A stretch of DNA of 64,000 nt from CAIQQQ01 sp040399685. GTDB taxonomy: Bacteria > Pseudomonadota > Alphaproteobacteria > Acetobacterales > Acetobacteraceae. The DNA lies in assembly GCA_040399685.1 (NCBI GenBank), contig JBBART010000023.1:16342-80341 (forward strand). Reading direction: 5' to 3'. Under the pieces are notes generated by a model that was not told the DNA's origin, ran no database searches, and saw only the letters and a list, made by a program, of their open reading frames with translations. Below are positions 8,468 through 16,347 of this stretch, in pieces (position 1 is the first letter of the stretch; each line of letters starts with the position of its first letter). The translations under genes and the position numbers were made by a program.

Positions 8468-11400
8468 CTACTGGCCCTTGATCTTCTCCCGCAGGCCCTG
8501 GAACAGCGTGTAAAGCATCGGGATGGCGAAAATCCCCAGAAAGCTGGCGGCGATCATGCCGGCGAACACCGGCATGCCGATATCGCGCCGCGCCAACATG
8601 CTCGGCCCCTCGGCCGTGACCAGCGGATACAGGCCAAGAATGAACGCGAAGCTGGTCATCATCACCGGGCGGAACCGCAGCCGCGCCCCGTTGGTCGCCG
8701 CCTCCAGCAGCGGAACCCCCGCCTCGCGTTCGGCCTTGGAGAATTCCACGATCAGAATGCCATTCTTGGCCGCCAGCCCGATCAACACCACCAGCCCGAT
8801 CTGGCCATACAGGTCCATCGTCAGCCCGCCGAGCCACACGCCCAGATATGCCCCCAGAATGCCCACCGTCACCGACAGCAGCACGGGCACCGGAATGGTC
8901 CAGCTTTCATATAGCGCCACCAGGAACAGATAGGCGAACAGCACCGCAAAGCCGACCACCACGCCAATCTGGCCCTCGGCGCGCTTTTCCTGGAACGAGG
9001 TGTCGGTCCAGCCCCCCACGAAACCGGGCGGCAGCGTGCGGGCGGCCACCGCCTCCATCACCGCCAGCGCCTGCGACGAGGACACCCCCTCGGACGGCGC
9101 CCCCTGCACGGTGACGGCGCGGCGGTTGTTGTAGCGGATCAGAGATTGCGGCCCGAGTTTGAGCTGCACCTCCAACAGGCTGCGCAGCGGCACCAGATCG
9201 CCGGTGTTGCTGCGCACGTTGATGCGATAGATGTCGTCGATCGAGCTGCGATCCTCGGCCTCGGCCTGCACCTGCACCTGCCAGGTGCGCCCGAACAGGT
9301 TGAAGTCGTTGGCGTAATAGCCGCCCAACGAGGTCTGCAACGCCTGGAAGATGCTGGTCAGGCTCACGCCCAGCACCTGCGCCTTCTCCCGGTCGATATC
9401 GAGGAACACCGAGGGCGACGTGGCGGAAAAGCCGCTGAACACCCGCGACAGTTTCGGGTCCTGATTGGCTGCCACCGTCAGGCCGCGCAACACCTGCGCC
9501 ATCACCTTCGGATCGCCGCCGCGCATGTCCTGCAGCACGTAACTGAAGCCGCCGCCGGTGCCGAGGCCCACGATGGGCGGCGGTGCCAACGGCAAGGCAA
9601 CGCCGCCCTGGATCGCCTGGAACTTCTTCGCCAACCGGCCAACGATGGCGCTGGCGCTCTCGGCACGGTCCAGCCGTTCCTCGAACGGCTTCAACGACAC
9701 GATGATGAAGGCCGCGTTGGGCTGGCTGAAGTTATCGACATAGTTGATGCCGGCCACCGACGAGACATCGGCAATCGATTTTTCGGTGGCCAGGATCGCC
9801 TCCGCCTGCTGGATCACATCGAGCGTGCGACCGACCGCGGCGCCGTCCGGCAGTTGGATGATGACGAAGAACGCGCCCTGGTCGTCTTCCGGCAGGAAGC
9901 CGCTGGGGGTCATCCTGGCGATGGTGGCGGTGCCGAACAGGCACAGCCCCACCACCGGCAGGCTGAACACCGCCACCCGCACCAGCCGCGCCACGATATC
10001 GCCGTAACGGTCCCGCACCCGGTCGATGAAGCGCATCACCATGCCGATCGGCCCACGGCGCGGGCCGTGCTGCGGCTTCAGCAGCAACGCGCACAAAGCA
10101 GGTGACAGCGTGAGCGCGTTGATCGCCGACAGAACCATCGACACGCCCACGGTCACCGCGAACTGGCGGAACAACTCGCCCGAGATGCCCGAAATAAAGC
10201 CGATCGGCACGAACACCGACAGCAGCACCAGCGTGATGGCCATGATCGGCGCCGTGATCGCCACCATCGCCTTCTTGGTGGCCTCGGCGGGCGAAAGCTC
10301 CGGGTGCGCCGCCATCTCGTGCTCCACCGCCTCCACCACCACGATGGCGTCGTCCACCACGATGCCGATCGCCAGCACCACCGCCAGCAGCGACACCGAA
10401 TTGGCGGAATAGCCGATAGCCTTGAGCACGATGAAGCAACCGATCAACGACACCGGCACGGCGATGGTGGGAATCAGCGTGGCGCGAAAGCTGCCGAGAA
10501 ACAGATAAACCACCAGCACCACCAGCACGAACGCCTCAACCAACGTTTTCTGCACCTCATGGATGGTGGCGGTCACGAAGGTGGTGGGATCGTACGTGAC
10601 CTTCCATGCGAGGTCGGACGGAAAATCCTTCTCGGCCCCGGCCATGAACGACTTCACGGCATCCAGCGCCGTCAGCGCGTTGGCGCCCGGCGACTGGTAG
10701 ATCGCGATCAACGCGGCCGCGGCACCGTTCAGCTTTGTGGCGCGGTCCATGTTGGCCGCCCCCAGTTCGATGCGCGCCACGTCCTTCAATTTCAGCACCG
10801 AACCATCGGTGTTGGTGCGGATGATGATGTCCTCGAACTCGGCCACCGTGGCCAGCCGGCCCTTGGTTTCGATGTTCAACTGCAATTGCTGCTCGTTGCT
10901 GACCGGGCGCGCGCCGATACGACCCACGGCGGCCTGGGCGTTCTGCGCCTGAATGGCCTGGGTGACATCCGTCACCGACAGGCCAAGCCCGGTCATCCGA
11001 TCGGTTTGCAGCCACACCCGCATGGCGTAATCCTGCGGGCCGAACGGCGTGGCGTCGCCCACCCCCGGCGTGCTGCGGATCGAGTCGAGCAGATTGATGG
11101 TGGCGTAGTTGCTGATGAACAGCTCGTCCCGCGTCTGCTTGGGCGAATACAGACTGACCACCCCCAGCAGCGCCGCCGACTTCTTCTTCACCGTCACGCC
11201 CTGGGTGCGCACTTCCTGGGGCAGCTTCGACAGAGCCGTCTGCACGCGGTTGTTGACGTTCACCGCGTTGATATCCGGATCGCTGCCCAGTTCGAACGAC
11301 AGCAGCAGCGAATACGAGCCATCGTTGCCCGACACGCTTTTCATGTAGATGAGCTTCTCGACGCCCACGATCTGCGCCTCGATCGGCTGGGCGACCGACG

Positions 11401-11578
11401 CCTCCACCACGCTGGAGGACGCGCCCGGATAAAACGTCGTCACCGACACCTGCGGCGGCACGATGTCTGGATATTGCGCGACCGGAATGCTGAACAGCGA
11501 CAGCGCTCCGGCAATCGTGATCAGGAGGGCAATGACAATCGCAAAGCGCGGCCGGTCGACGAACACCGATGACAACAT
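8468..11578 (-). CDS. RND multidrug efflux permease (AcrB/MexB type)
   Basis: Inner-membrane proton-driven pump of the HAE1 family, 1036 residues from the ATG at 11578. The 22 in-frame residues upstream overlap the adaptor gene and are not homologous. The proton-relay Asp pair is in GIVVDDAIVVVEAVEHEM (TM4) and the relay Lys in LIGLAAKNGILIVEFSKAE (TM10). It starts with the family N-terminus MLSSVFVDRPRFA. It is 4 bp downstream of the adaptor gene, whose end contains its RBS (AGGGGGGTGATC). No outer-membrane TolC-like gene is adjacent. Confidence 0.95.
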   Translation of the reverse strand: MLSSVFVDRPRFAIVIALLITIAGALSLFSIPVAQYPDIVPPQVSVTTFYPGASSSVVEASVAQPIEAQIVGVEKLIYMKSVSGNDGSYSLLLSFELGSDPDINAVNVNNRVQTALSKLPQEVRTQGVTVKKKSAALLGVVSLYSPKQTRDELFISNYATINLLDSIRSTPGVGDATPFGPQDYAMRVWLQTDRMTGLGLSVTDVTQAIQAQNAQAAVGRIGARPVSNEQQLQLNIETKGRLATVAEFEDIIIRTNTDGSVLKLKDVARIELGAANMDRATKLNGAAAALIAIYQSPGANALTALDAVKSFMAGAEKDFPSDLAWKVTYDPTTFVTATIHEVQKTLVEAFVLVVLVVYLFLGSFRATLIPTIAVPVSLIGCFIVLKAIGYSANSVSLLAVVLAIGIVVDDAIVVVEAVEHEMAAHPELSPAEATKKAMVAITAPIMAITLVLLSVFVPIGFISGISGELFRQFAVTVGVSMVLSAINALTLSPALCALLLKPQHGPRRGPIGMVMRFIDRVRDRYGDIVARLVRVAVFSLPVVGLCLFGTATIARMTPSGFLPEDDQGAFFVIIQLPDGAAVGRTLDVIQQAEAILATEKSIADVSSVAGINYVDNFSQPNAAFIIVSLKPFEERLDRAESASAIVGRLAKKFQAIQGGVALPLAPPPIVGLGTGGGFSYVLQDMRGGDPKVMAQVLRGLTVAANQDPKLSRVFSGFSATSPSVFLDIDREKAQVLGVSLTSIFQALQTSLGGYYANDFNLFGRTWQVQVQAEAEDRSSIDDIYRINVRSNTGDLVPLRSLLEVQLKLGPQSLIRYNNRRAVTVQGAPSEGVSSSQALAVMEAVAARTLPPGFVGGWTDTSFQEKRAEGQIGVVVGFAVLFAYLFLVALYESWTIPVPVLLSVTVGILGAYLGVWLGGLTMDLYGQIGLVVLIGLAAKNGILIVEFSKAEREAGVPLLEAATNGARLRFRPVMMTSFAFILGLYPLVTAEGPSMLARRDIGMPVFAGMIAASFLGIFAIPMLYTLFQGLREKIKGQ

Positions 11579-11582
11579 GCGA

Positions 11583-12761
11583 TCACCCCCCTGTCGGGGT
11601 GGTGGAACGCACAGACTGCGGCACCGGGGTCGCAATGACGGCACTTCCCGGCCGCAGCAAGGCCAGCCCCGTCACCACCACCTGGTCCCCCGCGGCCAAC
11701 CCCTGCTCGACCGCGATATCCGGGCCAATTTCCGTACCGGTCTTGATGCGCTTCACTACCGCCTTGCCGCCCTCGACGACAAAGACATAAACCCCCTCCT
11801 GGTCGGCGATCAGCGCCGCCTGCGGAATGACCAGCCGCTCCACCGGCTTTTCGCCCTGCACCGACACGCGCATGAACTGGCCATCGACCAGCGCGCCGGT
11901 CGGATTCGGCACGCGGGCGCGCACCTGCACGGTGTCGGTGGCGCGATCCACCGACACGTCCACGAAATCCACTCGCCCGTCCGCCGGATAAGGCGAGCCA
12001 TCGGCATAGCGGAGCTTGACGATGCTGGCGCCGCCGGCACCCTGACTGTTGCCCTGCTTTTGAAGCGTCAGGAATTCACGCTGGCTGACCTGAAACACCA
12101 CATACATCGGGTCCTGGCTGACGATGGTGACCAGCACGCCGCTGTCCGGCCCCACCAGATTGCCACGGGTCACCGCCATGCGGCCGATCCGGCCGGTGAC
12201 CGGCGCGAAAATAGCGGTGTAGCCAAGATTGATGGCGGCCGATTTCACATCGGCCTGGGCGCGCACCACGCTGCCCTGCGCACTTTGCTCGGCAGCCACA
12301 CGCTCGTCGCGCACGGCCACCGACACGGCGGAGGTACGCACCAGCTCCTCCGCACGGGCACGTTGCAAGGTGGCGTTGGTCAGCGCCGCCGACGCCTGCA
12401 CCAAGGCCCCCTGGGCCTGCTCCATGGCAGCCACCAGCGGGTCTTTTTCCAGCTGCAACAACTTGTCGCCGGCTTTGACGATGCTGCCCTCGGTGAACAG
12501 CACGTCCGTCAGAAAGGCCGATACCCGGGCGCGAATGCCCACCCGGTCAATCGCCTCGACCCGCCCGACGAAATCAATGGACCGGCTGATGGGGCGGGCG
12601 GCCGCAACGACAATGCCGACCGGAACCGCCGGAGGAGACGCTGGCTGGGCAAAGCCGGGTTGCGCCACCAGGGCGCACAGAGCGCTGGCGAACGCCACGC
12701 GGACCACTCTCTGACGGAGTCGGGGCAAGATGCTTCCTCCTGGACGACGCTCGGGCGCCAA
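11583..12761 (-). CDS. RND efflux periplasmic adaptor (AcrA/MexA type)
   Basis: Membrane-fusion protein of 392 residues bridging the RND permease and an outer-membrane channel. Signal peptide (to about residue 39, PGFAQ), first barrel/lipoyl half (DFVGRVEAIDRVGIRARVSA), an alpha-helical hairpin (about 105-165), second lipoyl half (FAPVTGRIGRMAVTRGNLV) and beta-barrel domain (DGQFMRVSVQGEKPVERLVI) are in order. No lipobox Cys is seen, so it is probably not lipid-anchored. First gene of the pump operon; a 120-bp paired-hairpin repeat lies 88 bp upstream. Confidence 0.93.
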   Translation of the reverse strand: MAPERRPGGSILPRLRQRVVRVAFASALCALVAQPGFAQPASPPAVPVGIVVAAARPISRSIDFVGRVEAIDRVGIRARVSAFLTDVLFTEGSIVKAGDKLLQLEKDPLVAAMEQAQGALVQASAALTNATLQRARAEELVRTSAVSVAVRDERVAAEQSAQGSVVRAQADVKSAAINLGYTAIFAPVTGRIGRMAVTRGNLVGPDSGVLVTIVSQDPMYVVFQVSQREFLTLQKQGNSQGAGGASIVKLRYADGSPYPADGRVDFVDVSVDRATDTVQVRARVPNPTGALVDGQFMRVSVQGEKPVERLVIPQAALIADQEGVYVFVVEGGKAVVKRIKTGTEIGPDIAVEQGLAAGDQVVVTGLALLRPGSAVIATPVPQSVRSTTPTGG

Positions 12762-12849
12762 GAGTAGGGCAAAGGCGAAGGTCTCAGGGAACTCCTAGAG
12801 ATTAACCAGAATTGTCTATGATCAAAAAATCAACAAAAATTATAAAGGA

Positions 12850-12969
12850 GTTCTTTTTTGAGAAAAAGAACCAAAAAATTTCATCCATAAAACACAACAA
12901 CGCGGTATTTTTTGCGATACGCGCTTCATGGATGAAGTTTTTTTGCTTCTTTTTCTTCAGAAAAAGAAG
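12850..12969. repeat. Paired-hairpin element, copy 1 (arm A then arm B)
   Basis: Arm A (12850-12871) is GTTCTTTTT-TGAG-AAAAAGAAC, a perfect 9-bp stem. Arm B (12946-12969) is CTTCTTTTTCT-TC-AGAAAAAGAAG, a perfect 11-bp stem. Between them are facing inner repeats (ATTTCATCCAT at 12878-12888, ATGGATGAAGT at 12928-12938, 10 of 11 complementary) around a variable core that itself holds CGCGGTAT / ATACGCG. The element is 19 bp behind the stop of the UbiH-type gene. The same architecture recurs at 21828 and 29290. Confidence 0.85.
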
Positions 12970-12988
12970 ATCTTTTTATCAAACGCCT

Positions 12989-14230
12989 TCAGCCCACACC
13001 CATCGCCTGACGCATAAACATGCGTTTCAGTCGTGGCATCCGATGCACGGCAGCAATACCAACGTCACGTGCAACGCGCAGCACAGGGTTGTTCGTGCTG
13101 AACAGGCGGTCCAGCACATCCGTCGCCGCCAGCATCATCAGCGCATCCGGCCGGCGCTCCCCCTGATAGCGGCGCAGCAGCGCGGCCCCACCAACATCCT
13201 CACCTTGCGCCAGTGCGTCGCCAATCAAGCGGCCCATGCAGCCAACATCGCGGAAGCCCACATTCAGCCCCTGCCCGGCGATGGGATGCATGCCGTGGGC
13301 AGCGTCTCCCACCAGCGCCAGGCGCGTGTCGGTGTAGCGATGCGCGTGCAGAGCCGTCAGCGGATAGCTCCAGCGCCGACCGATCAGACGGATTTCGCCC
13401 AGATGCGTGCCCATCCGGCGCGTCAATTCGCGCAGGAAGGTGGCATCGTCGAGCGCCAGCAACGCCTTGGCCACGGCATCGCGCTCGGTCCAGACGATGG
13501 CTGAAACATGAGGGGCGCCCTCGGTGGGCGCCATCGGCAACTGCGCGAACGGGCCGCCGGGCAGGAAATGCTCCAGGGCGGTGTTGCGATGCGGCAGGCT
13601 GTGAGCGATGGCGACCACGATGCCGATCTGGCCGTAGCCAAACCGCGTCACGCCAATGCCCGCCTCCTGGCGCAGCCGCGAGTTGCGGCCCTCGGCGGCG
13701 ACCACCAGGCTGGCCGCGATCGTGGCCCCTCCTTCGATCTCGATGGTGGCGCGGTCCTCGGTCCGCGTGACGCGCGCCTTGGCCGGGGCGAACACGTGCA
13801 AATTGTCCAGCGTCGCCATGCGGGCGTTGATCGCCATCCGCAGGCTGCGGGCCTCGACCATCCAGCCGAAGGCGGCGTCATCGCTCTCCATTTCGGCTTC
13901 GCGGGAGTCAAAGTGCAGGAACAGGCGCGAGGCCGGCCGGCCCACCTTGCCGTCACTGACGCGAATGTCGCGGATCGGGCCGGGCGCGAATGGCAGAAGA
14001 TCCCACAGCCCGGCTTCCTCCATCACCCGGCGCGAGCCGGCGGCGATGGCATAGGCACGGCCGTCGAAATCCGGATGCTCCATCGGCGGCAGCGCGGCAT
14101 GGTCGATCACCGCCGTGCGCACGCCCCGCGTGGCCAGCAGGCACGCCAGGGTTCCACCGACCGGACCCGCGCCAACCACGCAAACATCGGCCTGCTCCGG
14201 CATCTGCTGTGTTTCGGTCATGCTACCCAT
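12989..14230 (-). CDS. UbiH/UbiF/COQ6-family FAD monooxygenase
   Basis: Class A flavin monooxygenase, probably a ring hydroxylase of ubiquinone biosynthesis; which ring position cannot be told from sequence alone. It has 413 residues: FAD-binding Rossmann motif CVVGAGPVGGTLACLLATRG near residues 17-36, and ALVGDAAHGMHPIAGQGLN near 300, the signature of the UbiH family. Start ATG 14230 has GAGG upstream; an alternative ATG lies three codons in. It is divergent from glnK. Confidence 0.9.
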   Translation of the reverse strand: MGSMTETQQMPEQADVCVVGAGPVGGTLACLLATRGVRTAVIDHAALPPMEHPDFDGRAYAIAAGSRRVMEEAGLWDLLPFAPGPIRDIRVSDGKVGRPASRLFLHFDSREAEMESDDAAFGWMVEARSLRMAINARMATLDNLHVFAPAKARVTRTEDRATIEIEGGATIAASLVVAAEGRNSRLRQEAGIGVTRFGYGQIGIVVAIAHSLPHRNTALEHFLPGGPFAQLPMAPTEGAPHVSAIVWTERDAVAKALLALDDATFLRELTRRMGTHLGEIRLIGRRWSYPLTALHAHRYTDTRLALVGDAAHGMHPIAGQGLNVGFRDVGCMGRLIGDALAQGEDVGGAALLRRYQGERRPDALMMLAATDVLDRLFSTNNPVLRVARDVGIAAVHRMPRLKRMFMRQAMGVG

Positions 14231-14349
14231 CGCGTAATTGCCTCATTATTAAGCAGTCCGTTTCGATGCGGCTGCGAATTTACCCACCGCACGTTGCCCA
14301 AAATTAAGGCACGGCCCACGAAGCACCCTTGAAAGGCTCGCGAAACGGC

Positions 14350-14366
14350 GCGGCACGGTTCTTGAT
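14350..14366 (+). promoter_or_regulatory. Candidate sigma-54 promoter for glnK-amtB
   Basis: GCGGCACGGTTCTTGAT resembles the RpoN consensus YTGGCACGrNNNTTGCW, with GG and the -12 dinucleotide 10 bp apart but GA instead of GC. It lies 88 bp before the glnK ATG, where NtrC/RpoN promoters are known to drive glnK-amtB. A weaker look-alike is at 14308. The mismatch keeps confidence low. Confidence 0.4.
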
Positions 14367-14453
14367 AGGCTAGCTGCGGAAACCTGACCACGGGCATTCA
14401 ATTGGATGGCGCGGGCAGGCTTACAAGAGCCAGAACGGGAACGGGGCTGCGAC

Positions 14454-14792
14454 ATGAAACTGATCATGGCCATTATAAAGCCATTCAAGCTCGACGACGT
14501 GCGTGAGGCGCTGACGCCCTTGGGCGTGCAGGGTCTGACGGTGTCCGAGGTGAAGGGTTTCGGCCGCCAAAAAGGACAGACTGAAATCTATCGTGGTGCG
14601 GAATACCACGTGAACTTCTTGCCCAAGGTGAAGATCGAGCTCGCGGTTGCGGCTGACCTCGCCGATCAGGTCGTGGAAGCCATCACCAAGGCCGCCCACA
14701 CCGGCAAGATCGGCGACGGAAAGATCTTCGTCCTCGACCTCGAACGCGCTGTGCGCATCCGCACCGGCGAGACCGACACCGAAGCGCTGTGA
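14454..14792 (+). CDS. glnK: PII nitrogen regulatory protein
   Basis: Trimeric signal protein sensing 2-oxoglutarate/ATP/ADP and blocking AmtB when nitrogen is plentiful. It has exactly 112 residues from ATG 14454. The T-loop reads TEIYRGAEYHVNF with the uridylylated Tyr at position 51, and the C-terminal signature is GKIGDGKIFVLDLERAVRIRTGE. The frame is open 16 codons upstream without homology. Named glnK rather than glnB because amtB follows after 54 bp. Confidence 0.94.
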   Translation: MKLIMAIIKPFKLDDVREALTPLGVQGLTVSEVKGFGRQKGQTEIYRGAEYHVNFLPKVKIELAVAADLADQVVEAITKAAHTGKIGDGKIFVLDLERAVRIRTGETDTEAL

Positions 14793-14846
14793 CAGCAGCG
14801 CCCGCGCGCTCGAAATCGGCCAGAGAATGACAAAGGAACCAGCTTG

Positions 14847-16211
14847 ATGAAGACCCTGATGAAGCGCGCCGGATTGGCGCTTCTTCCCCTGATGGCGGCC
14901 ATGCCCGCCTGGGCCGAAGACGCTGCCGCGGCAGCACCAAAACTGGACAGCGGCGACACCGCCTGGATGCTCACCAGCACCGCCCTGGTGCTGATGATGA
15001 CCATCCCTGGCCTGGCATTGTTCTATGCCGGCATGGTGCGCAAGAAGAACGTGCTGGCCACGATGATGCAGTCGTTCTTCATCGTCTGCCTCATCACCGT
15101 GGTCTGGATGATCGCTGGCTACTCGCTGGCCTTCACCAACGGCTCCGCCTATGTGGGCGACCTGAGCCGCTTCTTCCTGGCCGGCATCGTCGACAACTAC
15201 GACAAGCCCTTCACGCTGGGCGCAGGCACCGACGGTTCGTCGCTCAAGACGATCCCCGAGAGCCTGTTCATGATGTACCAGATGACTTTCGCGATCATCA
15301 CCCCGGCCCTGATTGCCGGCGCGTTCGCGGACCGCATGAAGTTCTCGGCGCTGTGCATCTTCACCGTGCTGTGGTCGCTGCTGGTCTACTCGCCCATCGC
15401 GCATTGGGTCTGGGCGCCAACCGGCTGGCTGGCTCTGGGCGCATTCGGTCTTCCGGCTGCTGCTGACTATGCCGGCGGCACCGTGGTTCACATCAACGCC
15501 GGCATCGCGGGCCTCGTGTGCGCCCTCGTCCTCGGCAAGCGCGTTGGCTACAACACCGAGAACATGTCCCCCTTCAACCTCGCCTACGCCGTCATCGGCG
15601 CGGCGCTGCTGTGGGTGGGCTGGTTCGGCTTCAACGCCGGTTCGGCCGTCGCTGCCGACGGTCATGCCGCGATGGCCATGACGGTCACGCAGATCGCCGC
15701 CGCCGGCGCCGCTCTGTCCTGGACGTTCGCCGAGTGGGCCGCCAAGGGCAAGCCATCCGTCCTCGGCGCCATCTCCGGCGCGGTTGCGGGCCTGGTTGCC
15801 ATCACGCCTGCCTCGGGTTTCGTCACCCCAGGCCCAGGCCTGGTCATCGGCCTCGTGGCCGGCGTGGTCTGCTTCTGGTCCGCCACCAGCCTCAAGCACA
15901 TGCTCGGCTACGACGACAGCCTTGACGCCTTCGGCGTGCACGGCGTGGGCGGCATCATCGGCGCCCTGCTGACCGGCGTGTTCGCCTACGGCCCGTTCAC
16001 GGCCACCAAGGACGCCCCGCTCGGCGTCAACATCGGTGGGCTTGAGCAGTTCGAATCGCAGGTTCTCGCGGTTCTGGTCACGCTGATCTACTCGGGCGTT
16101 GTCACGTTCATCATCCTCAAGATCGTGGATGTGGCCGTCGGCCTCCGCGTGACGGCTGAAGAAGAGCGCGAAGGCCTTGACGTCGTGCTGCACGGCGAGC
16201 GTCTCGGCTAA
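14847..16211 (+). CDS. amtB: Ammonium transporter AmtB
   Basis: Inner-membrane ammonium channel, 454 residues, with a cleavable signal (MPAWAEDA, about residue 22) and 11 membrane helices. The conserved Asp and first pore His are in DYAGGTVVHINAG (8 residues apart, as D160/H168), and the second pore His is in FGVHGVGGIIGALLTG. Start ATG 14847 has AAAGGAACC upstream. Forms the classic glnK-amtB operon, ended by a strong terminator. Confidence 0.96.
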   Translation: MKTLMKRAGLALLPLMAAMPAWAEDAAAAAPKLDSGDTAWMLTSTALVLMMTIPGLALFYAGMVRKKNVLATMMQSFFIVCLITVVWMIAGYSLAFTNGSAYVGDLSRFFLAGIVDNYDKPFTLGAGTDGSSLKTIPESLFMMYQMTFAIITPALIAGAFADRMKFSALCIFTVLWSLLVYSPIAHWVWAPTGWLALGAFGLPAAADYAGGTVVHINAGIAGLVCALVLGKRVGYNTENMSPFNLAYAVIGAALLWVGWFGFNAGSAVAADGHAAMAMTVTQIAAAGAALSWTFAEWAAKGKPSVLGAISGAVAGLVAITPASGFVTPGPGLVIGLVAGVVCFWSATSLKHMLGYDDSLDAFGVHGVGGIIGALLTGVFAYGPFTATKDAPLGVNIGGLEQFESQVLAVLVTLIYSGVVTFIILKIVDVAVGLRVTAEEEREGLDVVLHGERLG

Positions 16212-16236
16212 CCCCACACCGCTGCGTGGACTGGAA

Positions 16237-16267
16237 TGGGCGCTCCCACGGGGGCGACCATTTTTTT
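16237..16267 (+). terminator. Rho-independent terminator after amtB
   Basis: TGG-G-CGC-T-CCC then loop ACG then GGG-G-GCG-A-CCA, a GC-rich stem with one mismatch and one wobble, followed directly by seven T. It lies 26 bp past the amtB stop and separates it from ftsK. This is the most canonical terminator in the window. Confidence 0.85.
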
Positions 16268-16347
16268 GAATAAGCATCTTCAGGCGCGTGTGGCATAACG
16301 CTGCCTGATTGCACGAAGCCTCGTGCGAGCGACCAGCGGAGCCGCAG

